From Caproicibacterium sp. BJN0003 (GTDB lineage Bacteria; Bacillota; Clostridia; Oscillospirales; Acutalibacteraceae): a stretch of DNA of 64,000 nucleotides. The DNA lies in the NCBI RefSeq assembly GCF_026314295.1, contig NZ_CP111108.1, forward strand, positions 2,170,001-2,234,000, read 5' to 3'. The notes beneath the pieces are model-generated. The model had not been told where the DNA came from. It was given only the letters and a program-made list of their open reading frames with translations, and ran no database searches. Shown here one piece after another: positions 25,805-33,881 of this stretch; position 1 is the stretch's first letter; each line of letters begins with the position of its first letter. The position numbers and the translations under genes are program-made.

Positions 25805-27007
25805 TCATAAGTATTCTTTTACAATTTCAGAATAATTTTCTATGACATACAGAACTTCCTCATCCGTAAGTTTTGTATGTAACGGCAAAGTAATTTCATT
25901 TGCAAAATGATGATACGCGTTAGGATAATCCTTAATATCAAATCCAAGTTGTTTATATGCGGTCATCATCGGTAATGGTTTGTAATGAACATTGCAGGCA
26001 ATCCCTGCTTCTGCCATCTTCACAATGATTTCCTGTCTCTGCTCCAACGTAACACCCGGGACTCTGGTAATATATAAATGTCCGGAAGACTGATGCTCTT
26101 CTGTATAATGAGGAAGCACCTCAATTCCTAACGGCTTAAATGCAGCATCATAACGAGCAATTATATTTTTTCGCCGCTCTAGCATTTTCGGATATCTCTG
26201 CATCTGAGCTAATCCAATTCCTGCAATCACGTCAGTCATATTACACTTATACCAAGGACCAATCACATCATACTCCCAAGCACCTAACTGCGTTTTTGCC
26301 AAAGCATCTTTTGACTGACCATGAAGAGAAAACAACTGGTATTGATGATAAATATCTTCATCATTAATACCATCAATTTTCTTCCATGTGACAGCTCCAC
26401 CCTCTGCAGTTGTAAAATTCTTTACTGCATGGAAACTAAAGCTAGAAAAGTCAGCAAAGCTTCCAACCGGCTTTCCATGCCAAGTCGCTCCAAAAGCGTG
26501 TGCTGTATCAGCCATAACAATTACTCTGCCAATTGCTTTTTGCATTTCATTTTTGGGGTGAAATAAATGTTTTTTACTCTCTACAACCTCAAAAATCTTA
26601 TCATAGTCGCATGGAACACCACCTAAATCCACTGGGATAATTACCTTTGTTTTGTCCGTAATGACCTCTGCTAATCTATCATAATCCATTTCAAACGAAT
26701 CTTTTTGTGTATCAACTAAAACAAGCTTAGCCCCTACATGGCATACCACCGAAGCAGTCGCAGTATAGGTATAGGCTGTCGTTATAATTTCGTCTCCAGC
26801 CCCAACCCCAAGAAGATGTAACGTCATTTCAGCACAAGCTGTCTGCGAACCAAGACAGACCGCACGATTAGCTCCACAAAACTCAGCTACTTGTCTTTCA
26901 AGTTCTTTCGTTTTAGGCCCAGTTGTTATCCAACCGGAACGTAACGCATCTATGACCTGCTCTGCCTCCAAAATTCCCACATCGGGTGGTGAAAATGGAA
27001 TTTTCAT
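25805..27007 (-). CDS. DegT/DnrJ/EryC1-family sugar aminotransferase (PglE-like)
   Basis: A 400-residue PLP enzyme. The Schiff-base Lys196 is in SFHAVKNFTTAEGG, with the cofactor Asp in MADTAHAFGA. Family members transfer an amino group from glutamate to UDP-4-keto-6-deoxy sugars. Together with the dehydratase at 3159-5105 it could make a 4-amino-4,6-dideoxy sugar. First gene of the 11-gene operon; GGAGATACAAG precedes its ATG, and a leader of about 400 bases lies upstream. Confidence 0.9.
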   Translation of the reverse strand: MKIPFSPPDVGILEAEQVIDALRSGWITTGPKTKELERQVAEFCGANRAVCLGSQTACAEMTLHLLGVGAGDEIITTAYTYTATASVVCHVGAKLVLVDTQKDSFEMDYDRLAEVITDKTKVIIPVDLGGVPCDYDKIFEVVESKKHLFHPKNEMQKAIGRVIVMADTAHAFGATWHGKPVGSFADFSSFSFHAVKNFTTAEGGAVTWKKIDGINDEDIYHQYQLFSLHGQSKDALAKTQLGAWEYDVIGPWYKCNMTDVIAGIGLAQMQRYPKMLERRKNIIARYDAAFKPLGIEVLPHYTEEHQSSGHLYITRVPGVTLEQRQEIIVKMAEAGIACNVHYKPLPMMTAYKQLGFDIKDYPNAYHHFANEITLPLHTKLTDEEVLYVIENYSEIVKEYL

Positions 27008-27151
27008 AACTTGTATCTCCTTCTAAAATCATGTAATAATCACTTTTACAGTTACTTGTTTATTTATGTTTATATATTTTTAGCTATCCGTTTAATTTAC
27101 TTGATTGTTATACTGAAACATTGACTAATTTTCAATTATAAATATGACAAA

Positions 27152-27185
27152 AGCCCACATCAGAAATTACTCCCTGATGCAGGCT
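27152..27185 (-). terminator. Intrinsic terminator inside the polysaccharide operon leader
   Basis: On the coding (minus) strand, AGCCTGCATCAG pairs with CTGATGTGGGCT (two mismatched positions), followed by TTTTG. It lies between the operon promoters and the first gene, so full-length transcription would need read-through or antitermination. Confidence 0.5.
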
Positions 27186-27407
27186 CATCTTGTTCCTATA
27201 GGATTATAGAAGGGACAAAATTTTTATCAAGAGTATCATTCTCAATCTTATAACCTGCACGATAGAGAAAACTTTTCTAGAAACAAATGCGAGCCATATC
27301 GTTAAATGATATCCTCTTAATTTTTCCATCTTATCATGTTTTCTCATTTTGTCCGAATTCGACTTCAAATTTTTATATTGCATTATTGGGATAAAAACAA
27401 AAGCAAT

Positions 27408-27436
27408 TTTATAAAACGCATCTATATTTTCGTCAA
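27408..27436 (-). promoter_or_regulatory. Proximal promoter of the polysaccharide operon
   Basis: Minus strand: TTGACG (27431-27436), 17-bp spacer, TATAAA (27408-27413). The resulting leader would be about 390 bases. Confidence 0.55.
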
Positions 27437-27467
27437 AATAATTTACAAATATTTATAAAGCGACTAA

Positions 27468-27496
27468 AGTATAACATTATATCTTTCCGTCGTCAA
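27468..27496 (-). promoter_or_regulatory. Distal promoter of the polysaccharide operon
   Basis: Minus strand: TTGACG (27491-27496), 17-bp spacer, TATACT (27468-27473). It lies exactly 60 bp upstream of the second promoter. The 623-base gap 27008-27630 holds these two promoters and the leader terminator; no coding region or known riboswitch was recognised. Confidence 0.6.
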
Positions 27497-27630
27497 TGTT
27501 CCACAAAAATCAATATTTTTATATCGTTTTATTTTCTGTTATTCTTATAATTTATTTAGAGAAAAGTTTCTAAAAATTTTTTTGAAAACTTAAAAGAGGA
27601 ATCCATCCATTTTAATAAAAATACCAAAAT

Positions 27631-28089
27631 TTATCTTTTTGAAGATTCAGCTGACCTCTTCCGCTTTCTTCCCAAAGTAATATGTATCAGCAAAACGCCA
27701 AGTAAAAATCCAGCAAAATCGATCCAGACATCCCGAACCTCGCTGGAACGGCCAGCAATAAACATCTGAATGGTTTCATCAATCAATGCAGTACTTACTC
27801 CACAAAGAAAAATAGACGTCCATTTCCTTTTAAGATCATACCGGAATAAAACTAATATTTCCATACCCAAAGCCGCAAATTCCGTTGCGTGTGCTATCTT
27901 TCTAAGCACTCCATCATCACCAGATACCATTCTATGATCAACGGTATGCCAAATCATATTGATCAAATCATTGACTCGACCGCTGAAGGCCCCAGACACT
28001 GATGCCGGAAGCAAAGAATTCCCCCAAATAAAGTACAACGTAAAAATCAGCAGAATACCCAACATACGGTGACTTTTCAAAAAAGCCAT
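27631..28089 (-). CDS. VanZ-family membrane protein
   Basis: A 152-residue protein with about four membrane helices. Typical VanZ features are visible: IAHATEFAALG, LIDETIQMFIAGRSSEVRD and a DFAG motif. VanZ proteins are known from glycopeptide resistance clusters, but most, like this one, stand alone and have no established function. No vancomycin-resistance genes are nearby. Confidence 0.88.
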   Translation of the reverse strand: MAFLKSHRMLGILLIFTLYFIWGNSLLPASVSGAFSGRVNDLINMIWHTVDHRMVSGDDGVLRKIAHATEFAALGMEILVLFRYDLKRKWTSIFLCGVSTALIDETIQMFIAGRSSEVRDVWIDFAGFLLGVLLIHITLGRKRKRSAESSKR

Positions 28090-28134
28090 GCAAATCCATG
28101 CCCCTTTTGTAAAAGATTCATTTAAAAAATTCCC

Positions 28135-28947
28135 TTATTTCATCCCGATTGTTTTTTCGTAAGCTGCCGTCACAGCGCTCATTGTTGCTCCCCGGAATCC
28201 TCTGTCCTCCAGTGCGCGCACGCCAACAATTGTCGTACCGCCCGGAGAACAAACTGCATCTTTTAGCTCTCCCGGATGTTTTCCAGTCTCAAGGACCATC
28301 TGAGCTGCTCCCAAAACAGTCTGCGCCGCATATTTAACAGCACTTTTTCTCGGCACTCCTGTTTGGACAGCGCCGTCTGCCAAAGCTTCAATAAATAGAA
28401 AAGCCCACGCCGGTGCACAACCGGAAAGATTTCCGGCTGCATTCATCTTGTCTTCCGCAACTTCTTCCATTAGCCCGGACTCTTTCATCAAAGAAAAATA
28501 CTCCTGCATCTGTGCATCTTTTACAAATTCATTGCGTGCTGCAATTGTCATTCCCTGCCCGATCGCTGCCGGCATATTCGGCATCGTCCGGATAACCGGT
28601 AATTCTTTCAATCCGATTATCTCTGTATAGTCCGCAATCTTTTTGCCGACTACGATAGTCGTCAGAACCAACTCTCGCTTTTTCGCTTCTTCCCGAACAA
28701 CCGGAGCAATCTCTTCTAAAACCTCATTGATGACCTGTGGCTTTACGCACAAAACAATATAAGAAGCGTTTTTGACCGCTTCCTGATTGTTTTGTGCCAA
28801 ACAGCAACCCAATTCATCAGAGAGTTCCTGTGCTTTTGCAATCGTCCGGTTTGTAATTAAAACTTCTTTTGGATCAACTGCCTTACAAGTAGCTTTTATC
28901 AAAGCGCCCCCCATATTCCCCGTTCCAATAAATGCAATCTTCTTCAT
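28135..28947 (-). CDS. proC: Pyrroline-5-carboxylate reductase
   Basis: A 270-residue cytoplasmic enzyme that reduces pyrroline-5-carboxylate to proline with NAD(P)H. GTGNMGGALI at the N-terminus binds the cofactor, and the C-terminal signature DAVCSPGGTTIVGVRALE is present. The start at 28947 was chosen because GGAGG lies 7 bases upstream; an ATG 6 bases earlier is too close to it. Single gene; a terminator of the upstream DUF368 gene separates the two. Confidence 0.95.
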   Translation of the reverse strand: MKKIAFIGTGNMGGALIKATCKAVDPKEVLITNRTIAKAQELSDELGCCLAQNNQEAVKNASYIVLCVKPQVINEVLEEIAPVVREEAKKRELVLTTIVVGKKIADYTEIIGLKELPVIRTMPNMPAAIGQGMTIAARNEFVKDAQMQEYFSLMKESGLMEEVAEDKMNAAGNLSGCAPAWAFLFIEALADGAVQTGVPRKSAVKYAAQTVLGAAQMVLETGKHPGELKDAVCSPGGTTIVGVRALEDRGFRGATMSAVTAAYEKTIGMK

Positions 28948-28974
28948 ATTCATTCCTCCAACAATTTTCAATAA

Positions 28975-29016
28975 AAAAGCGGTACTGCACGACTTTTCTA
29001 TGCCCGCAGATACCGC
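28975..29016 (-). terminator. Terminator after the DUF368 gene
   Basis: Minus strand: GCGGTATCTGC pairs with GCAGTACCGC (one bulge) and is followed by a T run. Confidence 0.7.
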
Positions 29017-29022
29017 ATGATT

Positions 29023-29865
29023 TTAAGCTGGTTCTGAACCGCGCTGCATCTTTGGGGAGGTAAAAAACAGAGAAACTCCCATTCCAATTACTAAAGTAAT
29101 GATTGCAGCAATCGTCTGTGCCTGTCCAAAAGCAAATCCAGATTTTAGATAAATAGAAACTGTAGACCCCAACACTAATCCTAAAATCGTAAAAAACGTT
29201 GCATTCGGATAATGATGCAAACAATAATCGATCAATTTGCTTCCAAAAACCAGACCAATTAAAATTCCAATTCCCACCGGAATCAAATAAGGAATATCCA
29301 AATGTTTTACCGCGTTGATCACGCTATAATAGGTCCCGAAAATAACCATCATCATACTGCCACTGATTCCAGGTAAAATCAGACAAACGGCGGCAAGACA
29401 TCCTACAAAAGCAAAGCGGACCGCCTGTACAGAGTCCATTACAATGATCTGATCTCCAACACTATTGTTCTGTACCGAAAAAAATGTCAGAAAAATCATC
29501 AACGCTACCATCAAGAAAAAGGGAATCGTCGAGGTTTTCTTCCATTTCCCCTCGGTTGCACGGCGATAAAGCATTGGAATAATTCCAATCACCAATCCCA
29601 AAAAGAAGAAATTGACTGCCATCGGAAAATGTTCCAACAGATAAGTAATTACAAAACTAAACCCAATAATTGCGCTTATCATTCCAATCAAAATTGGAGC
29701 AAAAAGCTGAATTGATTCTTTTAAGTTTTTACTAAAATGGCTCATGGTGCCAATCAGTTTATCATAAATTCCCAACAGCACCGCCATTGTACCACCACTA
29801 ACGCCCGGAATCACTTCTGAAATTCCCATAACCACGCCGCGCAGCACATTTTTTATAAACTCCAT
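29023..29865 (-). CDS. DUF368 polyprenyl-phosphate transporter (PopT-like)
   Basis: A 280-residue polytopic membrane protein of the DUF368 family. The N-terminal signature SEVIPGVSGGTMAVLLGIYD and the repeated LPGISGSMMMVIFGTYY reveal the internal duplication typical of the family. Members are reported to recycle undecaprenyl phosphate to the cytoplasmic side, which cell-wall and polysaccharide synthesis need. It follows the malic enzyme gene by 19 bases and probably shares its transcript. Confidence 0.88.
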   Translation of the reverse strand: MEFIKNVLRGVVMGISEVIPGVSGGTMAVLLGIYDKLIGTMSHFSKNLKESIQLFAPILIGMISAIIGFSFVITYLLEHFPMAVNFFFLGLVIGIIPMLYRRATEGKWKKTSTIPFFLMVALMIFLTFFSVQNNSVGDQIIVMDSVQAVRFAFVGCLAAVCLILPGISGSMMMVIFGTYYSVINAVKHLDIPYLIPVGIGILIGLVFGSKLIDYCLHHYPNATFFTILGLVLGSTVSIYLKSGFAFGQAQTIAAIITLVIGMGVSLFFTSPKMQRGSEPA

Positions 29866-29884
29866 GAAATCCTCCTACTATGGA

Positions 29885-31057
29885 TTAAATGCGGGCAACC
29901 CCGCTTTTTCTCGCCGCTTCGGCAACTGCTTTTGCCACTGCTTTTCCGACACGCGGATCAAAAGCTTTTGGCAAAATATATTCGCTGCTAAGTTCCTCTG
30001 CCGGTACAAGATCTGCTAAGGCTTTCGAAGCCGCTAATTTCATCTCATCATTGATATCCCTTGCACGTACATCCAATGCTCCGCGGAAAATCCCCGGAAA
30101 TGCAAGCACATTATTGATCTGGTTCGGAAAATCAGAACGGCCGGTTCCGACTACGGCAGCGCCCGCTTTGAGTGCCTCATCCGGCATAATTTCCGGAACC
30201 GGATTTGCCATTGGAAAAACAATCGGTTTTTCTGCCATTGCCTTAATCATATCCGGTTTTAAAACGCCGGGGCCGGAAACGCCGATAAAGAGATCGGCGC
30301 CTTTTAAAGCGTCTTTCAATTCTCCATGCAGATGCTCCCGATTCGTCACCTGGCTCATTTCTTGATGTGCCGGATTCAAATTCTCCATATCCTCACAAAT
30401 GATTCCAAATTTATCGCAGAGAATCAAATCCTTTAGACCAAGTTTCATCAGGTGCTTTGCAATGGCAATTCCTGCGCTGCCAGCCCCATTGATCACACAG
30501 TGAATCTTTGAAATATCCTTATGCACCACCTTGAGCGCATTGAGGACAGCCGCTCCCACAATAATAGCGGTCCCATGCTGATCATCATGAAAAACAGGGA
30601 TATCGCACAATTCTTTTAACCGACGTTCCACTTCAAAGCAACGGGGAGCAGAGATATCCTCCAGATTGATTCCTCCAAAAGAACCGGAAAGCAAATAAAT
30701 TGTACGAACCAGCTCATCCACATCCTGCGTTTTAATACATAAAGGGAAAGCATCTACTCCTGCAAATTCCTTAAAAAGGACGCATTTTCCCTCCATAACA
30801 GGCATACCCGCTTCTGGGCCGATATTTCCAAGGCCTAAAATTGCGGAACCATCTGTAACGACGGCGACCATATTCCACCGTCTTGTAAGAGAAAAACTTT
30901 TTTCCGGATCTTTTTGAATGGCAAGACAGGGTTCTGCTACTCCCGGCGTATAAGCAAGGGATAATGCTTTGCTGTCTTTTACTTCTACGCGCGAACAGAC
31001 CTCGATCTTTCCTCTCCATTCTTCATGCATACGCATGGCTTCCTGCTTCACATCCAT
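29885..31057 (-). CDS. NAD(P)-dependent malic enzyme
   Basis: A 390-residue short-form bacterial malic enzyme (malate to pyruvate plus CO2). Landmarks are SLAYTPGVAEPC, VVTDGSAILGLGNIGPEAGMPVM read in two parts (VTDGSAILGLGNIGP; AGMPVMEGK), CLPVFHDDQHGTA-like DIPVFHDDQHGTA, and NGAGSAGIAIA for NAD(P). Supplies pyruvate or NADPH for fermentation. A 98-base gap separates it from trxB upstream. Confidence 0.94.
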   Translation of the reverse strand: MDVKQEAMRMHEEWRGKIEVCSRVEVKDSKALSLAYTPGVAEPCLAIQKDPEKSFSLTRRWNMVAVVTDGSAILGLGNIGPEAGMPVMEGKCVLFKEFAGVDAFPLCIKTQDVDELVRTIYLLSGSFGGINLEDISAPRCFEVERRLKELCDIPVFHDDQHGTAIIVGAAVLNALKVVHKDISKIHCVINGAGSAGIAIAKHLMKLGLKDLILCDKFGIICEDMENLNPAHQEMSQVTNREHLHGELKDALKGADLFIGVSGPGVLKPDMIKAMAEKPIVFPMANPVPEIMPDEALKAGAAVVGTGRSDFPNQINNVLAFPGIFRGALDVRARDINDEMKLAASKALADLVPAEELSSEYILPKAFDPRVGKAVAKAVAEAARKSGVARI

Positions 31058-31155
31058 TGAGAAAAGCCTCCCATATTTTTAAATAAATATAAACTCTAAA
31101 TCGTTGTTAATTGTAACAGATTCCAGCTTTTCTCGCAAGACAGTTTTCACAATTT

Positions 31156-32079
31156 TCAGAGTCCCTGCGTCTGGGTAAGATATTCTTCTGCCATGTGCGC
31201 AGCAACTGCACCATCTGAAACAGCCGTGACCACTTGACGCAGCGGTTTTTTGCGCAAATCGCCTGCTGCAAAGACACCGGGTAAATTTGTTTTTGTATCC
31301 TCTCCTGCAGCAAGATATTTTCCTTCGGTCAATTCGCACTCATTTTCAAAAAGGCCGGTATTCGGCAGATTTCCTACCGCGATAAACACGCCGCTGCAAG
31401 GAATTTGCTTTTCTTCTCCGGTGTTTTTATTCTTCACCACAATACCGCTGACTGGACTCCCTTCTATTTTATCCACGGTACTGTTCCAGCAAAACTCTAA
31501 ATTGTCTGCTTTTTTTAAAGATTCCCAATAAAATTTTCCGGCACGTAAAGCATCACGCCGATGAACCATTGTCACTTTTTTGCAGATTTTCGTCAAATAC
31601 AAAGTATCCGCAGCAGCCGTATCTCCGCCTCCGACTACTACGACTTCTTTTCCTCGATAGAACATTCCATCGCAGGTAGCACAATACGAAACGCCCTTCC
31701 CACGCAGAGAATCCTCATTCGGCAGTCCAAGGGAACGAGGAGAAGCTCCCGTTGCCAAAATCACAACTTTCGATTCCAATGTTTTTCCGCTAGCGGTCAT
31801 CAGTTTTTTAACCGATCCGCTCAAAGAAGCCTGTGTCACTTCTTCCAAAAGTGTCTCTGCTCCGAAACGCTCTGCTTGCTGCTGCATATTCACTGCCAAA
31901 TCGAATCCACCGATTCCTTCCGGAAACCCTGGATAATTATCGACTTGCTCTGTCGTTGCAATCTGTCCACCCGCTGAAAGACGTTCGACAACGGCCGTTT
32001 TTAAAGCTGCACGCGCACAATAAATTGCCGCCGTATAGCCGGCAGGGCCTCCTCCTAGTACTAAAACATCGTAAAGCAT
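31156..32079 (-). CDS. trxB: Thioredoxin reductase
   Basis: A 307-residue FAD flavoenzyme that reduces thioredoxin with NADPH. FAD-binding GGGPAGYTAA (9-18), redox-active CATC (133-136), NADPH-binding GGGDTAAADTLYL and the C-terminal GVFAAGDLRKKPLRQ are all intact. The start at 32079 has GGAGG 9 bases upstream. No thioredoxin gene is adjacent. Confidence 0.94.
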   Translation of the reverse strand: MLYDVLVLGGGPAGYTAAIYCARAALKTAVVERLSAGGQIATTEQVDNYPGFPEGIGGFDLAVNMQQQAERFGAETLLEEVTQASLSGSVKKLMTASGKTLESKVVILATGASPRSLGLPNEDSLRGKGVSYCATCDGMFYRGKEVVVVGGGDTAAADTLYLTKICKKVTMVHRRDALRAGKFYWESLKKADNLEFCWNSTVDKIEGSPVSGIVVKNKNTGEEKQIPCSGVFIAVGNLPNTGLFENECELTEGKYLAAGEDTKTNLPGVFAAGDLRKKPLRQVVTAVSDGAVAAHMAEEYLTQTQGL

Positions 32080-32239
32080 TTTAATTTCCTCCACTAAAAA
32101 TCTTTTATTTATGCTAAAAAACTAATTCTATATAACTTCTATCATATCCAAAAAAAGTCCAAAAGCAACCATAAAACGGCTTTTCTAAAAAAATTCACAA
32201 ATTGATTCTTAGAAACTTTCGGCAAAAAATGCACGTATA

Positions 32240-32976
32240 AAAAAATCGATGCCGTAAAAAATACTTTTACGGCACCGACACAAAGTCTTAGAATTTATTT
32301 GAAACTAATCAAACTCAAAACAAATGATATATTGGATAATCTCCAAATTTTATGGGCATTCAATTTTTGTGTTTTCAACTACTCGCAAGTCTCCAATCTT
32401 CTTATGTTGGTTTTAAAAACCGCCTTTTATCAGAAAGGCAAAAACTATGAATGGACAAGCGTTAGATCACATTGAACGAAAAAAGATCAAGTACCTCGTT
32501 TTTCTTTTCCTTTCTTGACTTTGGATCTCGAGCCGTCAATAACCTTGCTTTCGGACTCATTCCCTTCTGTCATAAAATAGTGGAAAGTAAAACTGAACTT
32601 TTTCTCCCCCTGATTGTAGAAAGACTTCTTAAAATAGAAACTTAACGCCTACTTTTCGCGCTTTCCGGTTTCTACGGTCTCGCTCGATTTCTGTCGTTAA
32701 GTTTGAAAGCAAATAAAGAGAAGCTTTCTTACAAATTGGAATATCTCAGCAGGTCGGCCCAACAGACTTTCCTGCCTGAGACTGTCCGATTGGCTCTGTG
32801 CCCATTGGGCTCACCCCTTTCTAAATCTAAAATCAATTTTCGGCGGATCGCCGAATTTCTAAAAAGAGCAATTCAAGATGATTCTTCTGCACGGTTTCGT
32901 CTTGATGAACCCATTTTTGTAGATCCACTATTCTTGGATTCCGCTGAATCCTGTCCTGAACTTTATCTCTTTTTCT
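32240..32976 (-). ncRNA. Candidate large structured non-coding RNA, about 735 nt
   Basis: No convincing protein gene exists on either strand here, but the minus strand has a complete transcription unit: a perfect TTGACA-N17-TATAAT promoter and a strong terminator. Between them lie many inverted repeats: 32638-32647 with 32694-32703 (10 bp, enclosing smaller helices), 32745-32781 (CCTGC/GCAGG arm extended by CTCAG), 32800-32810 (GCCC/GGGC), 32839-32855 (7-bp stem, 3-base loop), 32936-32951 (6-bp stem, tetraloop), 32705-32728, 32422-32439 and 32332-32346. AAAGTTCAG occurs twice (near the 5' end and mid-molecule). It is not tmRNA, RNase P RNA or SRP RNA by their conserved cores. Size and ornateness recall OLE/ROOL-type RNAs, but membership cannot be judged by eye. 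Confidence 0.6.
32250..32274 (-). terminator. Terminator of the large candidate RNA
   Basis: A 10-bp stem TGCCGTAAAA/TTTTACGGCA with a 5-base loop, followed on the minus strand by GA and seven T. Confidence 0.85.
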
Positions 32977-32982
32977 GATTTC

Positions 32983-33011
32983 ATTATATGCAATAAAGTG
33001 TGGAATGTCAA
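32983..33011 (-). promoter_or_regulatory. Consensus promoter of the large candidate RNA
   Basis: Minus strand: TTGACA (33006-33011), 17-bp spacer, TATAAT (32983-32988). Both hexamers are perfect; predicted start of transcription is near 32976. Confidence 0.85.
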
Positions 33012-33111
33012 TACTATTTTTAAAAAATTTTAAAAATTTTTATATAAATTTGTCCATTTCCGCAAAGATTTAGATTTGTGTTGCTTTTTTCTGGAAACAA
33101 CGCTTTTCGTC

Positions 33112-33140
33112 TTGACTTCTCGATTTTGGCTGTGTACAAT
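33112..33140 (+). promoter_or_regulatory. Promoter of the DUF1292 gene
   Basis: TTGACT (33112-33117), 17-bp spacer, TACAAT (33135-33140), 68 bases before the start codon. It is divergent from the consensus promoter of the candidate RNA. Confidence 0.7.
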
Positions 33141-33207
33141 AAATAAGGATCAAATAATTATTTTAAGAAAAAGCGGCGCTGATTTTTCCGCTGCGGAGGA
33201 TTTACAC

Positions 33208-33528
33208 ATGAATGATGAGTACGGCCCTGATCTGCTAACTTTAGTAGATGATGAAGGCAAAGAGCATGAGTTTGAGGTACTGGATGTTATTGATAATGAT
33301 GACGGAACCTTTTATGCACTGCTGCCCACCTTTGAGGATCCACAGCAGAAGTTGGACGCAGAAGGGACCTATTACATCTTCCAGTCTATCGATAACAACG
33401 GTGAAGAAGAGCTGGCAGAAATAGAAGATCAGGATTTGCTTGATCGGCTTGCCTCTCAGTTCGAAGCTCATTTTTCTGAACTTTACGACGATGACGATGA
33501 GGATGAAGAGGACCATACGGAAGAATAA
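33208..33528 (+). CDS. DUF1292 family acidic protein
   Basis: A 106-residue cytoplasmic protein of the DUF1292 family: DEYGPDLLTLVDDEGKEHEF, then the ALLPTF-like YALLP segment and a strongly acidic tail (DDDDEDEEDHTEE). Function is unknown in the family. The start was set at the ATG 8 bases after GGAGG; a longer frame reads into the promoter and is rejected. Located between two RNA genes. Confidence 0.88.
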   Translation: MNDEYGPDLLTLVDDEGKEHEFEVLDVIDNDDGTFYALLPTFEDPQQKLDAEGTYYIFQSIDNNGEEELAEIEDQDLLDRLASQFEAHFSELYDDDDEDEEDHTEE

Positions 33529-33534
33529 AAAATC

Positions 33535-33720
33535 TCCCTGCCTGGTGCGCGAACCTTGTGCATTAAATGACCCTACAATTTTTAATCGGGAGTCCAGCTC
33601 CAACAGTTGAGTGCAGACCTCCCGGCTTTGGCCGGAAGAAGGGAGCTAGAGGCTGCTGGGCGGGCACCCACCTGTCATTAGTAGGCAGGTCGTTTCAGCA
33701 CACCTACGGCCAGGCGGGCT
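33535..33720 (+). ncRNA. ssrS: 6S RNA
   Basis: An approximately 186-nt RNA that can fold as a long rod: CCTGCCTGG (33537-33545) pairs with CCAGGCGGG (33710-33718), and the GGGCACCCACCTG ... GGCAGGT portion resembles the 3' arm of clostridial 6S RNAs. The central part includes ACCTCCC and the hairpin CCGGCTTTGGCCGG. 6S RNA binds sigma-70-type RNA polymerase holoenzyme in stationary phase. Ends are approximate. It begins immediately after the DUF1292 stop codon and is followed by a perfect terminator. The identification is by remembered family pattern, not a covariance search. Confidence 0.72.
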
Positions 33721-33732
33721 ATTTTAAAAACT

Positions 33733-33772
33733 AAAAGCTTCTTTTTGGATCTTTCCGAAAAGAAGCTTTTTC
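33733..33772 (+). terminator. Terminator after 6S RNA
   Basis: A 13-bp perfect stem AAAAGCTTCTTTT/AAAAGAAGCTTTT (33733-33745 with 33758-33770), followed by T residues. Confidence 0.8.
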
Positions 33773-33805
33773 TTTTTTGATTTTTATACTTTTCCGAGGA
33801 ATCCC

Positions 33806-33834
33806 TTGCAGAATTTTTTATAATTCGATATAAT
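33806..33834 (+). promoter_or_regulatory. Promoter of the DegV pair
   Basis: TTGCAG (33806-33811), 17-bp spacer, TATAAT (33829-33834), 48 bases before the first degV start. Confidence 0.65.
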
Positions 33835-33881
33835 AAAATGAGAGAAAAATCCATTTCGGATCTTTGACAGGAGGAGTTTTG

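Noticed and set aside
27631-28089. Teicoplanin/vancomycin resistance determinant
   Set aside because: It is a VanZ-family protein, but no vanHAX or vanRS-like genes accompany it; stand-alone VanZ homologues are common and do not show resistance.
32703-32978. A 91-codon plus-strand frame inside the candidate RNA region
   Set aside because: No ribosome binding site, no recognisable domain, and it is crossed by several perfect hairpins; a 19-codon minus-strand frame behind AAAGGGG (near 32757-32816) is likewise too short to support.
33535-33720. SRP (4.5S/scRNA) RNA
   Set aside because: The conserved core GTCAGGTCCGGAAGGAAGCAGC-type sequence is absent; the overall rod and CCCACCTG element fit 6S RNA better.
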